Positions 37,218 through 48,891 of a DNA stretch of 64,000 nt are shown here, piece after piece (positions within the stretch are counted from its first letter, which is position 1; each line of letters begins with the position of its first letter). The notes beneath the pieces were generated by a model. That model was not told where the DNA came from. It made no database searches and saw only the letters and a program-made list of their open reading frames with translations. The translations under genes and the position numbers were made by a program. Source of the stretch: Perkinsus olseni (Eukaryota; Perkinsozoa; Perkinsida). The stretch covers positions 1-64,000 of the forward strand of contig JABANN010000018.1 in assembly GCA_013115125.1 (NCBI GenBank), in the 5' to 3' direction.

Positions 37218-38504
37218 TCAGAGTTCCTCAGTAGAGGAAGCGTTTTCGATCCAAGATATGGCCAGGGCGTCCGGATACGGCGATGACACTTTCTGGATAA
37301 CCGTGTTAAATTTGATCGGACCACTCGGCAAGGAGGTGATGACACCTCCGGCCTGAGAAAGAGAGAGGGGTTCAATGCCTCGCCTCTGCTGTTGCTTCAC
37401 CTGAACTAGATCGAGATAGTCCTTCATCATGGCTGCCTTGGTGCCCGCGTTGTCCACGATCACCGCCGTCCCTGGTCCAGCGAATCCGAGCTCTACCATC
37501 TTCATGAGATCCTACAGGTCAGACGATACAACTGAATTGCAGGATCGCCGCTACGACCCTACACGCTCACCTGTTTGAAGCGTCCAGGTTGATGGTCCAT
37601 AAACACCATGTCGGCCCTGTCCATACCCGACCCCTGCAATGACTCCACCAGATCCGCCATGTCCTCCGGCATCAACATCGCCTTATACCGGATGGTGTGC
37701 TTGGCCTTCCCGGTAGACGGGTCCCGAATGGCGTAGGAGACAAGCTGAGGAAAGGCAAGGCGAATCGATGGGGTGACAGCATCGATCAGCTCACCTGCTT
37801 GCCGAGCTGAAGCCAGTGTGGATTTTCCTCCACCGAGACAATCTTCACCTTCCTCTTCCCCACTCCTTTCAAGAACCTCAACGTCCCATCACCACTGTGG
37901 GATCCGAGCTCTAGAATCTGCAGTTGGTCCCTCCCTGTAGGTATCTTTGTCGTGGCGACCGTGAAGGACAAGATCTCTCCTGAGATAATCGGCGAACTAA
38001 CCTAGACACTTCGAACCGAAGTGTATAGGTTCGATCATTCTGCTGCGTGGTTGGACACGGATTTAGGGCCGACCACCGGGCCCGCGTACACAAGATGGAA
38101 CTGATTGGTGAGCCCTCGGTGGCTTCTCGTAGATCAGGGGGACTTCGTCGAGCAGCGCATGCGCGGTAAAGCGGAGCACTCACCCTTCTCATCGCCCAGG
38201 GTCAGGCCTCCTCCATACTTAGCGGAAAAACCCTCGGCCTTGATAATGCAATCCCTCACTGAACCGCCCTCTGCTGTCTTTACAACGTGGTCCACCAATC
38301 CTGAGACCAGAAAAACCTTCGCTGTGCGCAATAGACGTATCTTTTCCTACTGTCGTCAAGGCCGCCAGAGTCCGCACGATGATCGTCAGGGTTGGGGTGA
38401 TAGACATTGCCGGGCTTGAGATCACCAACTACTGTCTTCCCTGACCTTGGTGCAGCACCCTTGACGAGCGGTGTAAGTGCCACAAGAAACGAGAGATATT
38501 TCAT
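37218..38504 (-). CDS. SAM-dependent O-methyltransferase-like protein (COMT fold), possibly secreted
   Basis: Minus-strand exons. The 3' part is clear: LQILELGSHSGDGTLRFLKG (SAM-binding motif I), VKIVSVEENPHWLQLGKQ (acidic end of strand 2), LVSYAIRDPSTGKAK, DRADMVFMDHQPGRFKQ (catechol-methyltransferase-like Asp) and LMKMVELGFAGPGTAVIVDN, ending at 37218. Upstream comes a helix AHALLDEVPLIYEKPPR, as in COMT N-termini. An exon starting at the ATG at 38504 reads MKYLSFLVALTPLVKG, a signal peptide, followed by KTAEGGSVRDCIIKAEGFSA. Whether that exon belongs to the same gene is inferred from order and possible splice sites. Substrate unknown. Confidence 0.6.
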
Positions 38505-39162
38505 GAAAAAAAACTGCGATTGCTCATGGCTCGGCGGAGCGAAGCACCACCAGAACCTGCCGAACACCCTGATTCCACCACTGGCCAAGGGCCTTCTGCT
38601 ACCCAATAGCGAGAGTGACGAATTCGAGGCTGAGAAGACCGAGACGATCATACTTAGTCGAGCGGGTAGCAAGGCAGCGTCACACTTTGGGGGCCATGGG
38701 CGCCAGGGATTGAAGCACCCACGGACGCACCTCTGTGACTCTTCGGTGGCCGAGTACCGTCTACGGCGTCGAGAGTATATCAAATGGAACTGCGCTTCAC
38801 TGATGTATCAGTTTGGTGAGTAGTCTGAAGGGATGATCGAAACCGGAGATGACCAGCAACGTCAGTGAGCTGGTCGGTAGTCAAACGTTGTGAGATTGGC
38901 ATTAACCGCGCGACAAGCAGCTTGGCGATTGATGCTCAGATCTACTGGGTCTGCATCACATAGGAAAAGCGTAATTGACAGGGGACTCGAGACAAACAGC
39001 GGGAGTCTCAAGGAAACCACACTTAGTCAAGACGATGGTGATGACATCTGGCCGACTACTTCTGGGTTAGCCTTCGCTTTGTCTCTAGCAGTGCCTTCGC
39101 CGCCGCAGCGTTCTGGTCCGTACCTGACATGCGCCCCTTCTAACCTGGCGGCTTGGAGTTTT
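38505..39162. other. Spacer between methyltransferase-like and jacalin-like genes
   Basis: About 650 bases; open frames on either strand here show no family resemblance. Confidence 0.4.
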
Positions 39163-39579
39163 CTACTCTACGCTACTCCGTTTTCCCAAGGTCCTACCTT
39201 CTTTGATATACTGCGTGAAGAGCTCCTTCATAACGGCCTTGGCGGCATTCTGTGGTTGACCTCCATTGGCCTTGTCACTAACCGTAACAGTGTAAACCCC
39301 AATGTTGTGCATATGACCGCCAAAGCCGACTCTGAATCCTGTCGCGCGCCTCCCATCATCCCGTTTGAGGACGGAGAACTCCGCTCCGCCGCTTCCACCA
39401 GCGCTGATCTCCCGCCCGTTCGAGGTCCGAATGCTCAGATAGTCGATCCAGCTACCACAGCGGCCGGTAACTTCAGTGATGTATTCCCCCTTCTCGATGG
39501 TCAGGGCGTGCGCTTTCGGTTCTCCATGTGGCGAGGAGATCGCTGAGGATTGCCGGCAGGAGTCACCGGAGCACCACAT
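39163..39579 (-). CDS. Jacalin-like lectin domain protein (138 aa)
   Basis: A single open frame from the ATG at 39579 (MWCSGDSCRQSSAISSPHGE). The middle reads GEYITEVTGRCGSWIDYLSI, NGREISAGGSGGAEFSVLKR, GFRVGFGGHMHNIGVYTV, matching the jacalin beta-prism pattern (E.I..V.G, ID.L...T.NG, GG..F, GF.G..G..+..IG.Y). A charged helix follows (AAKAVMKELFTQYIKEG). The first part of the beta-prism is short or missing, so an upstream exon may exist. Jacalin domains bind sugars; I see no sign here of membrane anchoring. Confidence 0.6.
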   Translation of the reverse strand: MWCSGDSCRQSSAISSPHGEPKAHALTIEKGEYITEVTGRCGSWIDYLSIRTSNGREISAGGSGGAEFSVLKRDDGRRATGFRVGFGGHMHNIGVYTVTVSDKANGGQPQNAAKAVMKELFTQYIKEGRTLGKRSSVE

Positions 39580-40002
39580 TACCTGGGGCGACACGTGCCG
39601 ATCGTTTTAATTGAAACATTGATAAGTACGGCCGCTTCTTATACTCTATTTCATAAGTAATGATACTATTCCAAGAATACATGATAATAAATAGTATGAC
39701 CAAGAAAAAGGAAAAGCTTCAGGTTCCCACAACCCGAATGCCTTGAGGGTGGACCGACCCTCAAGTACAGCATAAGACCTTAAAAGCAGACTGCTGCTAT
39801 AAAGCTACTTGCCGCCTACCCGTATATCGTCTATGAGCGAGAGAAGCAGATAGGTATGTGGCAGTACTACAAACCTAACTTAATGATACTATATTGATAG
39901 GTGATATCATATGCACGATCTCCCTTCTGTACACGGCCGAGAAAGATCCCCAATATTATCCACCTAACCTCGTTTCTCTTCCACTGAGTATGCAGTGGAC
40001 CT
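39580..40002. other. Intergenic, AT-richer stretch
   Basis: About 420 bases, visibly richer in A and T than the surroundings (39600-39720). No coding frame supported. Confidence 0.5.
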
Positions 40003-40446
40003 TCACTGAGCATCCCACCCCCCCCAAGACCTCCTTACCTCCAGCCCATAGACAGCCGTGTCATCAGCTAAGATCTGCACCTCACTCATCTCCTCCCCCT
40101 TCTTAGGTAGCAGGTCAACGAGTTCCGTATCAGCATGAGTCGGGCCGTGCGCCACCAGATCCCCTGCTGCGGCATCCTTTCCCAGTTCACCGCGCTGAAG
40201 CCGCCACTCCACCGAGCCCGTCTGTCGGCCGCTGCTGAGAGCCTTTTGAGAGTCTCGGAACGGATTCACCCCGGTGACTGAAGACTCGTCCTCGTCGGAG
40301 CCGATGGTGCTAGTCTCCCGCGCATAACGGTCGTGGTTGAACTTGCGAGTGGCCGTTACGGTGGCAGGGGCTGTCTTTTGAAGGCGATCGAAGTAGCATT
40401 TTTCGAGAGTGTCACTGACGGCTAGAAGTGCCTGACCAGCAACCAT
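40003..40446 (-). CDS. Hypothetical polar protein (148 aa) or last exon of the PNGase gene
   Basis: Open from the ATG at 40446 (MVAGQALLAVSDTLEKCYFD) to the stop at 40003. A helical start is followed by a charged, probably disordered stretch (RYARETSTIGSDEDESSVTG). It follows directly, on the same strand, the end of the PNGase reading at 40506, so it could be that protein's C-terminal exon or an independent short gene. Confidence 0.4.
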   Translation of the reverse strand: MVAGQALLAVSDTLEKCYFDRLQKTAPATVTATRKFNHDRYARETSTIGSDEDESSVTGVNPFRDSQKALSSGRQTGSVEWRLQRGELGKDAAAGDLVAHGPTHADTELVDLLPKKGEEMSEVQILADDTAVYGLEVRRSWGGWDAQ

Positions 40447-40505
40447 GATAAAGAAGCTCAAGCGAAGGGTGGTGATAACGCATGGTCGGAGGAGAAGACA
40501 AACAC

Positions 40506-43439
40506 CTAGAATGGGGCTGTATCGACGATGCCTTCTGATGAGTTCTCACCAGCCGGATTGCTCAAAGTTCCGAGAATAACGCTGTCGACCACAGAACAGG
40601 GTTCGACCGAGGGTAGATTTCTAGGCTGAACCATCCGGGTCTTCACGTCTTCCAGTTCCTTCAAAACCGTGTTAACCTCTCCCACCACTACCTGGCCCAT
40701 TCCCTCAACGTCGCCGGCATATTCCTTCCGACGAGTCTGGAATGGTGCGGTATCAAGTTGACGTGTGTATCGGGAAGTCACATCTCTACAGCCGTCCTTA
40801 GAGGTGGCCCAAACCCACGACAAGCTCTTCTTCCAACCATTCTCATACCTGCCCAAACGCTACAAGTACGCGTCACTGCGCCACGAAATTGACCCGAGTC
40901 GCACAGAGCCATCTCTCCCATTACATGAGCGGAGCATCCACGACAGCTTCACAAGGGTCAACATGCACCCACCGCTGTTGTCGATCGATCCACACCTCAG
41001 ACCAGACGTGGTCCGTAGCATCGATAACATGGCGAACCTGGACGGACAGCTGTCGATAATTATGACAGGCCCGCTTACCTCGAAGCCTAGACTCCGAGCC
41101 ACTAGACAAAAACAATTGGCCCATTCACCACAGCGGCCACTACGGGTGTGAAGGAGGGCCACTGGATGGTTGTAACGAGGATACCTCGTCAAGGACCCAC
41201 ACACAGTGCAGCGATACACCTCCACCTGATACATAGCGATCGCGTGGATGGTACAAGAGACAGGAGAAGAATAGGTAAGAGCCAGGCTGATATTCCAAAC
41301 GACTCGAGACGAAGGGCAATCAACAATCGTGGACGACAGAGGAAGGAGGAAGAAAGCCCAGCAGAAGAGTTCTCGGAAGGGAGCCCTAGCAGCATGACGA
41401 GAGTATCCCACCTGACCGGCCATTCCTTTCTGCTCCTCGGGAGTGGGTGTCGTTGCCCCCTGGCTTGCTGTGTTTTTACAGCCGCAGGCGGCACATTCAG
41501 GCTTGTGCATCCACTTGAAAAAAGAAGTCTTGAACCACTGTACCAGCTCCTTGAGGAGGCACTCAGCGTAGTAGGGGGAACCTGAACAACAGGTGCCCCA
41601 GGATGACCCGCCGGAGGAGGAGAAGTTACACATAAATTTATTTTCGCTACTGAGGAGCAGTTCGTGAGGGGAGGGGAGTGCGGACGAGCGACTCATAGCA
41701 TCATCAGATCACCGAGTAGTCAGCACGATACCCTAGAGTGCCCTACTACCATCCTCCTCCACTAAGCCTTGGCAACGGCTGACGGCCCTCTTGTAGAGCT
41801 CAACTACAGGGATCACTGCTAAGGCCTCTTCCTGATGCGATGGCACTTCGTATAACTGACAACCTCCAATGTCTGTCGAATCCCAATCCCTGTCAAGCCG
41901 TACGAGCGATCGCCGATGACGACGGTGAGCCACACAAGACTGAGGATGTACTACCTGGACATGCATCCCATTGTTGATGACTTGCTGGCGGACACTGTCC
42001 TTCAGCCCGGCACCTCCGACCTTTGCCTGCAGCTGAGCCGCAAGGCCAGCTCTGACCTCCTTAGCCCAGGCATCAGCTTCACTGTCGCTGTCAACTAGCT
42101 TAGCATGAGAAGGGTTCGACGGGCTCAGTGAGGATAGGACCTGATTGAAGGACCACACGATGGCAAGGGTCACACTCAGGTCCCCTCAGGATACCGGACG
42201 AAGTACGATCTGACGAGCAACGATCACTCTGTCCGTTTGCCTAGCGGAAGGAAGCATACACCATAACCCTCTCCCACATACCACAATTTCCATCTCCTTG
42301 CCGGCCGCAGCAGCCAGTGAGAGGCCACCCATGTCCTCCTGCCGGAGCTCTCCTTCCTTCCTGAGCTGTTCACTGAACACCTTGATAGAACCCTCATCCT
42401 CAATCTCAAAAACTGAGGCTATCAATGCACGCAGGGTCGGCAAGTCCGCCGTCTCGATCTCAATTTCTTCCACGTGCGCCTCGTAGAGTATCTTTGCTCG
42501 GACGTTAACACTAGGCTTCGGAACCGCCGCCACCGAGACCACCGGAGCTGTCGCGTCGTGCTTCTCCGCATCTGCCGCTTTCTCCTGAGAGATCGCTCTC
42601 TCCAAGGCCCCTCGGCTCGCCCTCAGCCACCCATCGTTGACGGCCGGTGCTGTGTACCCCGGATCCGAACCGGCTAGCTTCTGCCAGCCACAGGCGGTCA
42701 TGAGCGCCTCCCCTTCGGGAGTGCCCAACCCGGCTTGAGAGATCGCCTTATTGTGCAACTTGACAGTCCGAAACTTGGCTTCGGACGGGCGGGCAAGGAC
42801 ATTGTTAACCAGTTTTAGGACAAGTTCCTCGCCTTGAAGACTCAGCTTGGTGGCGGCGACAGCAGCGGCTGCTGAGACCCCCGTGAGAGCCTTCCACGAT
42901 TGGAGGCAGTTTACCATGCCAGTCGGCCCTCCTTGCAGGGCTCGCATAACCTCCATACGACCATCAGGCACACAGGACTGAGCAAAGGTAGATTGAATAA
43001 GATACTGGGTGAGACGAGGCCTTCCTCACTACCTCCCCATCGTAGTTGAGGACCTTCAGCGAAGGGATGCCTCTGACCCCGAAGTTCTGGCCTAGCCACT
43101 GAGCTTGGGCACGGTCCGAGTAGGCCAGAGCCAACCAGTCGCCGTGCTCCGTACGGAAGTAGTTGAGCATATCTGATTCGCTCCTGTCAGAGCTCACGAA
43201 GATGATCTGAAGAGACACGCGTCCCAGCAGCGTCCGAAGCAAAGGCCTACCTCAATCTTCATACCGACCGACTTGGCCAGCTGGTAGAACTGCTTTAGCA
43301 TGGGAGTGAATTGCCGACATGGCGGACACCAGTGAGCCGAGAAGTAGAGACAAACGACGGTTTGGTCGTCGGGCACTGGCGCCGGCTGGCCAGCCTTGTT
43401 GACTAACGGCAGATTAGCTCGCGATAAAAACCCCGACAT
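40506..43439 (-). CDS. Thioredoxin-PUB-PNGase fusion (peptide:N-glycanase)
   Basis: Cytosolic peptide:N-glycanase removes N-glycans from misfolded glycoproteins sent for degradation. ATG at 43439. Exon 1 (to 43251) and exon 2 (from 43206) give a nucleoredoxin-like thioredoxin domain: VVCLYFSAHWCPPCRQFTPM, then FGVRGIPSLKVLNYDGE. Exon 3 joins in frame (SCVPDGRMEVMRALQG) into a PUB domain: LKLVNNVLARPSEAKFRTVK, HNKAISQAGLGTPEGEALMT. A ubiquitin-like stretch follows (RAKILYEAHVEEIEIETADL). Then come YEVPSHQEEALAVIPVVELY, LLKELVQWFKTSFFKWMHKP, ECAACGC, TRYPRYNHPVALLHTRSGRC, GEWANCF, DATDHVWSEVWIDRQQRWVH, VDPCEAVVD and LMYENGWKKSLSWVWATSKD. The Cys-His-Asp triad (RCGEWANC, TDHVW, HVDPCE) is complete, so it looks active. 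Short introns, in phase where checked, link the domains. Confidence 0.86.
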
Positions 43440-43945
43440 GAAAAAATAGTGAAAACCTGGTATACAGAGCCTCCTTCTGGGCCACATTCTGAAGGAGATT
43501 TCCGCCCTTTGGTAGTACGGACCCTTCACGTGCTGCCAGCATCTACCTCCCGTCGACACTTACTTTCCTCGGGAAGGAATCCTTCCGAAGGATCTTTCCA
43601 ATCATTTCCGGAGATTCGTGAAACGATCCTGTCGCCTCCAAGGCGCTCCCGTGAGTAGAGCATTACTCTCACCAATCCACAGAGCGAAGGCGACTACTAG
43701 CAACCCAACACGGGCATCGCAAACACGGGCAACGAATAAAGGAGGTGGCTGCTGGCATCCTCCACTAAGAGCAATAATAACTACTACTATGATGGGCATC
43801 ATGAGCGGTACATAAGGAGAATCTTACAAAGCTCACACGAGAATTACTAGGCAAAAAAGCGTCACCACTTCGGCCATCCCGAGCCTGTCACTTCCATGAC
43901 GCGCAAGCTCCGACCTAAGATGCCCAGTGCGATGTAAAAGTTAGT

Positions 43946-44520
43946 CTAGTTTCTAGCGGATTCAAAACGGTGAGCTCTGTCCTTCTGCATAGCCCTGTCA
44001 GCCTCTCTGGCTCGGCGAAGGGTACTGGCGTCCGCCATGTCCGCCACCTTCTTAGTGGGGTCTTTCTCGACAGAAATGCGATCGTGCTCCCAACTCGAAG
44101 ATTCCCCTTGGCAGGACTCTTTGTCCTCAGCCATCTCCGAGTAAGCAGCAGCATGTAGACGAGCATCGTACCTGACCGGAGAGGCCTGCCCGCGTCAAGC
44201 CGACCAGGGGACTCACATGTGCTTCCAATGGCCAACTATCCCAGCCGCGTCCTTCTCCTTCAAGACCGCCTTTGGGTCGTCAAGGAAGTCCTCTAATTCC
44301 AGTGCCAAGGTCTTGATACGATAGCTGTTGACCGTCCTGGGGTCCTCGGCCGGGTATTCACGGTCGAGGCGCTCTGAGAGGGCCGGACATGACAGGCCTA
44401 GCGTGCGGCGGGGCCCGGGCCCTACTGGCGACTAGCTCGTAGTCCTTCCACGAAGCAAACGCCCTCGAGAAGAGGCCCAGCCTCCTGCCAACGACGGCAC
44501 TAGCGGACTTCTGTAAAAGC
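43946..44520 (-). CDS. Small hypothetical protein
   Basis: Minus-strand exons: about 44515-44425 (VVGRRLGLFSRAFASWKDYE), about 44395-44222 (LSERLDREYPAEDPRTVNSY, IKTLALELEDFLDDPKAVL, ending GHWKH at a donor) and 44134-43946 (KVADMADASTLRRAREADRA, AMQKDRAHRFESARN). The middle exon is helical and acidic; the last is charged helix. The joins are plausible but not proven. No family recognised. Confidence 0.45.
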
Positions 44521-44559
44521 ATAGAGTAGATTCAAGTACGATGAGGATGATGAAGACGG

Positions 44560-45195
44560 CGGGGCAGAGCATGTGCGCAGTAGCGTTGAGGAAATGCAAG
44601 TCGGTGCAAGAACGTAAGTTTATCGCTCTAAGTGTGCTGCTGTCGACGGGTCCTTCCTTATTCAAAAAGATCTAGTGCTTGCTGGTGTCCCACCGTCCGT
44701 CAATGGACACCGTGGGTGGTACGGCTCATCGATAGCTCTGTCTTAGAAAGATACGCAACGCGCAGCCGTGCATGGCTAAGCGCAGGTTCGTCTGACAGTC
44801 TCGCCGAGGTCTAAAACCTCTTCCGGTTCACTTGTGGCCTGTCTTGAATAGCGGCGTCCCTCTTTTTCCCTTGACTTGTCCTGCCGGGCAGCCGTTGGGT
44901 ACTCGGGATCGCCAACATCGTTAACTGTAGTACTAGTTCTCACCGAAGTAGAAGTTTGCGGCTTACCCCAATCTGGCTGTTCTCGGCTTCTCCATTGGGA
45001 TTCTCCAGCCTTCTCTGGGGGACTGCTCGGTAGCAGCTGCTTTCGTGTCTCCCGTTTCCGCCAGGCTCTCCGCTCTTCGCTTTGAGTGGGCTATACTCGA
45101 AGAGGGCTTCGCCTCTTTCTGTTATCCGCCGTGAATGAGCGACTGGGCGTCAACTTCTCCCGCATGCTTCTCTCTTGAGGCCTTCACCGTCCTGT
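44560..45195. other. Divergent promoter region
   Basis: About 630 bases between a minus-strand and a plus-strand gene with only weak open frames. No repeat or RNA gene seen. Confidence 0.45.
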
Positions 45196-46327
45196 ATGAT
45201 CAGCTTGGATTTTTACATGCCCGGCGCTGTCTCTTCGCCTACTGGGCCGATGGTCACTTCCGAGGCTAAGCCGGCTGGTGATGCGGTTGAGGACACCGTC
45301 GCTGCCAATGATGCTCCTATCACTAACGACACTGAAGGTCTAATTAGGGAGAATTCTATTGGAGATGCTGCGGTTGAGGGAGTTGAGAAGACTACCAACC
45401 CTTCCGTGACTACGGAGCATGTGGAGGAGCCTGCTAAGGCTGCTACTGCCGTGGAGACCGCTCAGGAGGCCGCTAGTGCTGACGGGGAGAATAGCGTCAC
45501 TACCGGTTCTAAGGATGGTGATGATACCGGTTCTAATGAGGCTGTCGGTGAGGACGGTGAAGATACCGGTGCGACCGATGGCTCACTTGGGGAGGATCAT
45601 GCTCAATCAGAGAAGCTGGTGGGAGAAGACAAGGAGGTGCCTCTAATAGTAGCAGTTGATACTGAACCTGCCGCTGATGCTGCGAACGAGGAGACGATGA
45701 CCAAGCCGGACGAGGATGCCGGGGACTCGAAGGAGTCCCAGAAGTCTAGTGGAGATAGCGAGATCATGGAGGGTGCCGCTGACGAGACGCATGAGAGACC
45801 TTGCGGAGTGAGGGAGTCTTCGACGGATAAGGACAAGCATGTGGAAGACGACGCTGCTGTAGACGATGACAAGGCTGGTGATGTTCTTGTCACTGCAGAG
45901 GAGCAGGAGCCCGTCGAAGAGCAGTCGAAGGATGGCAGTGGCGAGGACGGCGCGCAAGAGGACTACGAAGTGTGGACTGGAGGAGAGACCACGGCTGGTG
46001 AAGAGGATGACTGCGAGGTGAGCTCAGTGATAACAAGTGGACGATAACACTCGTGGCGTTATTCAGTTCTTGACTCTTGATGGGGTCAAGGAGGCTATGG
46101 TGAAGATCACCACACAGCTGGAAGAGGACGAGGATAACAGCGATCTGAAGGTCCTGGAGGAGTTCACGGAGGAGTACGAGAAGATGTCCGAGACGCAGGT
46201 TCGTGTTCTCGCCCTCCTTCAAGTTTACTCTTGTCCGTGTCAGACCAGCCTTCAGAAGAAACTCACCACAGTCTTGGCCGAGACTAATGCTCTTTGGCAG
46301 GAGTTCGAGAAGTACAGGGACGAGTAA
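45196..46327 (+). CDS. Highly acidic hypothetical protein
   Basis: First ATG at 45196 (MISLDFYMPGAVSSPTGPMV; the inner Met is an alternative). Exon 1 to 46017 is a 270-residue Glu/Asp/Ala/Thr-rich stretch with loosely repeated words (EDGEDTGATD, SKDGDDTGSN, DDDKAGDVLVTAEEQEPVEE). Exon 2 (46067-46198) reads FLTLDGVKEAMVKITTQLEE and exon 3 (46244-46327) TSLQKKLTTVLAETNALWQE, a helical end. Introns are 49 and 45 bases, both phase 0. The acidic part is surely disordered. It could be a chaperone-like or nuclear acidic protein; no domain recognised. Confidence 0.7.
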
Positions 46328-46479
46328 TAGAGAAATGCACGGCTCGTTGTGGCGATTGCCTGAGGTGGATTAGGTACGCTAAGGTGATGTGGGAGGAGAA
46401 AAAAGATGAACGAGAGAAGGGACAATCAGCTCAACAGTAGCGAGCTCAGCTAAGGGCAGCTGTGGTGCAGTCCTTGGTG

Positions 46480-48569
46480 TGGTAGGTGGGACTGGAAGCA
46501 GAGCGATGGTGACGGTGGCAACCAAACTTGGAACCAAAACGGCAACTGGCGGGCGTCTGAGGATGGACAGCAGCAGGAGTCGTGGAAGTCTAACGAGAAG
46601 TCTAACTGGGGCTATGATGGAGGTGGTAGTAGTACTTCAAAGGCCGATGTCCGTAGACCTTCTGTGAGTAGGTGATCAGCAACAGCAGAAGGGTGGATGG
46701 AAGAAGGGTGGGGATAATTGGACTTCCTCTAATGACGGTAATATTGATGACCGGTCGTGCTGCGATGGAGTTCGTGGTATTTAGGTGATGGGCAGGGAGA
46801 GCAATGGAAGGCCACCTGGAAGGAGGGAGCGGCTGAGGAGGACTCCTCGAGGACGGATGGTGATGAGAAGTGGAAGGCGTGGGGAAAGTCAGGCGATGAG
46901 AAGCCAGCCGCCGCCAGTTGGCGGGATGCTGAAGGCGGCACTGGCGAGTCGGCAGAGTGGCAGCCCAAGTCCGGTGGTAGACAAGGGTACGACAAGAAGT
47001 GGGATGATGGGTCGAGTGGGAAGGACCAGGGGAACTGGTGGAAGGACAATCAGTAGCGTTCAGAGACACGAGTGGCGCCTCCGATTCATGCTTTCAGGCG
47101 AGGCGATAAGAAGGGTTGGCAGCAGCAGCAACAGCAGCAGTCGTGGGGCAAGGATCAGGCGAACGCTGCTGAAGATGCCCCTCCTCCCGCTGCTGACGCT
47201 GAAGAGTCATCCACGGTTAAGGAGGTACCGGCCGAGGCCACCGCCGCCGCTGCCAAGCCGGGAGAGCCGAGCTACAGCGATCTGCAGGCAGAAGTGATCA
47301 GGCTCAGAAAGGCAGTAGCCGAGAATGAGAAGGTCCAGGTGAGGGTTCTGGGTTTAGGGGGTGAATCATAAGCTTGCTTTGTAGGCGGAGAACGCTGCTG
47401 CAGAGGCGGCCTCCCCCCCACCGCCTGCCCCTGCTACGGAAGCTCCCTCGGCCCCACCCGTGGCTCAGCCCCTACCACCAGCCCAGCCCGTTGCTGCCGG
47501 ACCCGCTCCTGCTGCACCTCCGGCCGTGGCCACTGCTCCTCTGGTGCCACAGCAGGTAAGAAGTTTCCCTCACGCTTTAACGATGACTCTACATAGCTGC
47601 TCTCAGGATGGACGAGCGATGGAAGATATGGCGCAAAAGATGGGCAAAGAGATCGAGGTGAGGATCAGACAGGAATTCCCTAGGTCTTTGCCTCGGTGGA
47701 AGCGTGACCTCAATTCTCCACTTTCTTTTGCTGCTGTAGGATCGCCTCAACTCCCAATACAAGGAGAAGATAGCCGAGATGGAGAGGCGTCACTACGAGG
47801 AAATGCAGAGCCAAATGAGATACATGATGCAGCAGCAGCAGATGGCCTCGCCTATGCCCCCTCCGAGGGACTTCGGAGGCAGAGGCCCTCGCTCGACGGG
47901 CTACCCAACCTATCCGCAGGGAGAGTATGATCGTTATGACAGCCAGTATGGGGCCTCATTCTCCCGCTATGACGATCGCTATCGTCGTGAGAGGCCCTTG
48001 TCGCCGTATAGGGACGGCAGCGTTTCTGGTGAGGATTCCGACTGACGTGGTAGCGGCACCGTCTTGGTAGGTATGTCTGGCTATGCTGCTCGAAGCCCCA
48101 CCGACTACAGGGATTACCGGGACTCCCCTTCGGCAGCACAAGTCTCCGCTGCACCTCCCCCTGCTCGGGACCGTCGAGAGACTCGTAATGGCCATGAAAG
48201 GAAGGTGGAGTCGCACCAGATTGTAGAGTGCGTCATCAGTTCGTGATCAGCTGTCCCCAAGAGATGCTAAGCCTCGTCGTCCGCATCAACCGCCGAATGT
48301 TGACCGGACTATCAGTAGGGCTGCCCCCGAGCCCCGGGCTCAGAGGACCGAGACTTTCCCGCCGTCTGTACGCGTGTCTACTCCTTCGCAGCAGTCGTTC
48401 CATGCTATTTCCTAATCAGACCGCCGCTGCTCCACCGGTAGCTCCCGTCGGTCTTCCAGAACCTCCACGATCCACTAGGAGCACCGCCCCCTTGGCTGAG
48501 GAGGCCTTGTCGGTTGATAACGCCATGCAGGCCTTTAGGCAGGACGGGGCCCGCGGGTCGTATCAGTGA
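46480..48569 (+). CDS. Trp/Gly/Lys/Gln-rich modular low-complexity protein
   Basis: Many small exons. The N-terminal exons repeat a tryptophan pattern: WDWKQSDGDGGNQTWNQNGN, WKSNEKSNWGYDGG, DQQQQKGGWKKGGDNWTSSN, GDGQGEQWKATWKEGAAEED, YDKKWDDGSSGKDQGNWWKD. Then comes a coiled-coil piece (SYSDLQAEVIRLRKAVAENE), a Pro/Ala-rich linker, EKIAEMERRHYEEMQSQMRY and an Arg/Tyr/Gly tail (PQGEYDRYDSQYGASFSRYD). Three of the introns are 44-49 bases. Trp/Gly and Arg/Tyr/Gly tracts suggest an RNA-granule-type protein, by analogy only. The first exon and the exons after 48045 are not settled; the last open block ends at 48569. Confidence 0.6.
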
Positions 48570-48891
48570 ATTAATATCTCACAGCTCTTCCGAATGGTAG
48601 CTAGTTGAAGGACTTGTAAGTTGACTACTACTGCTGCCACCTGTGCTGATGTCTGGATGTCGTAGTGGTCGGATTTTTATTGAGTTTCTTGACGTAGTCG
48701 CCTCCGCCTTGAGTTACAACTGCCCGCACGCCAACAGGGGCGATGGTTGTTGAATCTCCAGTTTAGCGCTCGTCTGTGCCTTCGCCGCACCATTTATGGC
48801 TTTATGGTTTCATGTTTGATGCAGTGGGTTAGCCTCGGGGCCGTAGTTGCTGTTGTAGCTTGTTCGTCCCCACTTTTCCCCTAGTGGGGTT

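Noticed and set aside
38890-39546. Plus-strand 218-codon open frame
   Set aside because: Mostly antisense to the jacalin-like domain, which shows a recognisable pattern on the minus strand.
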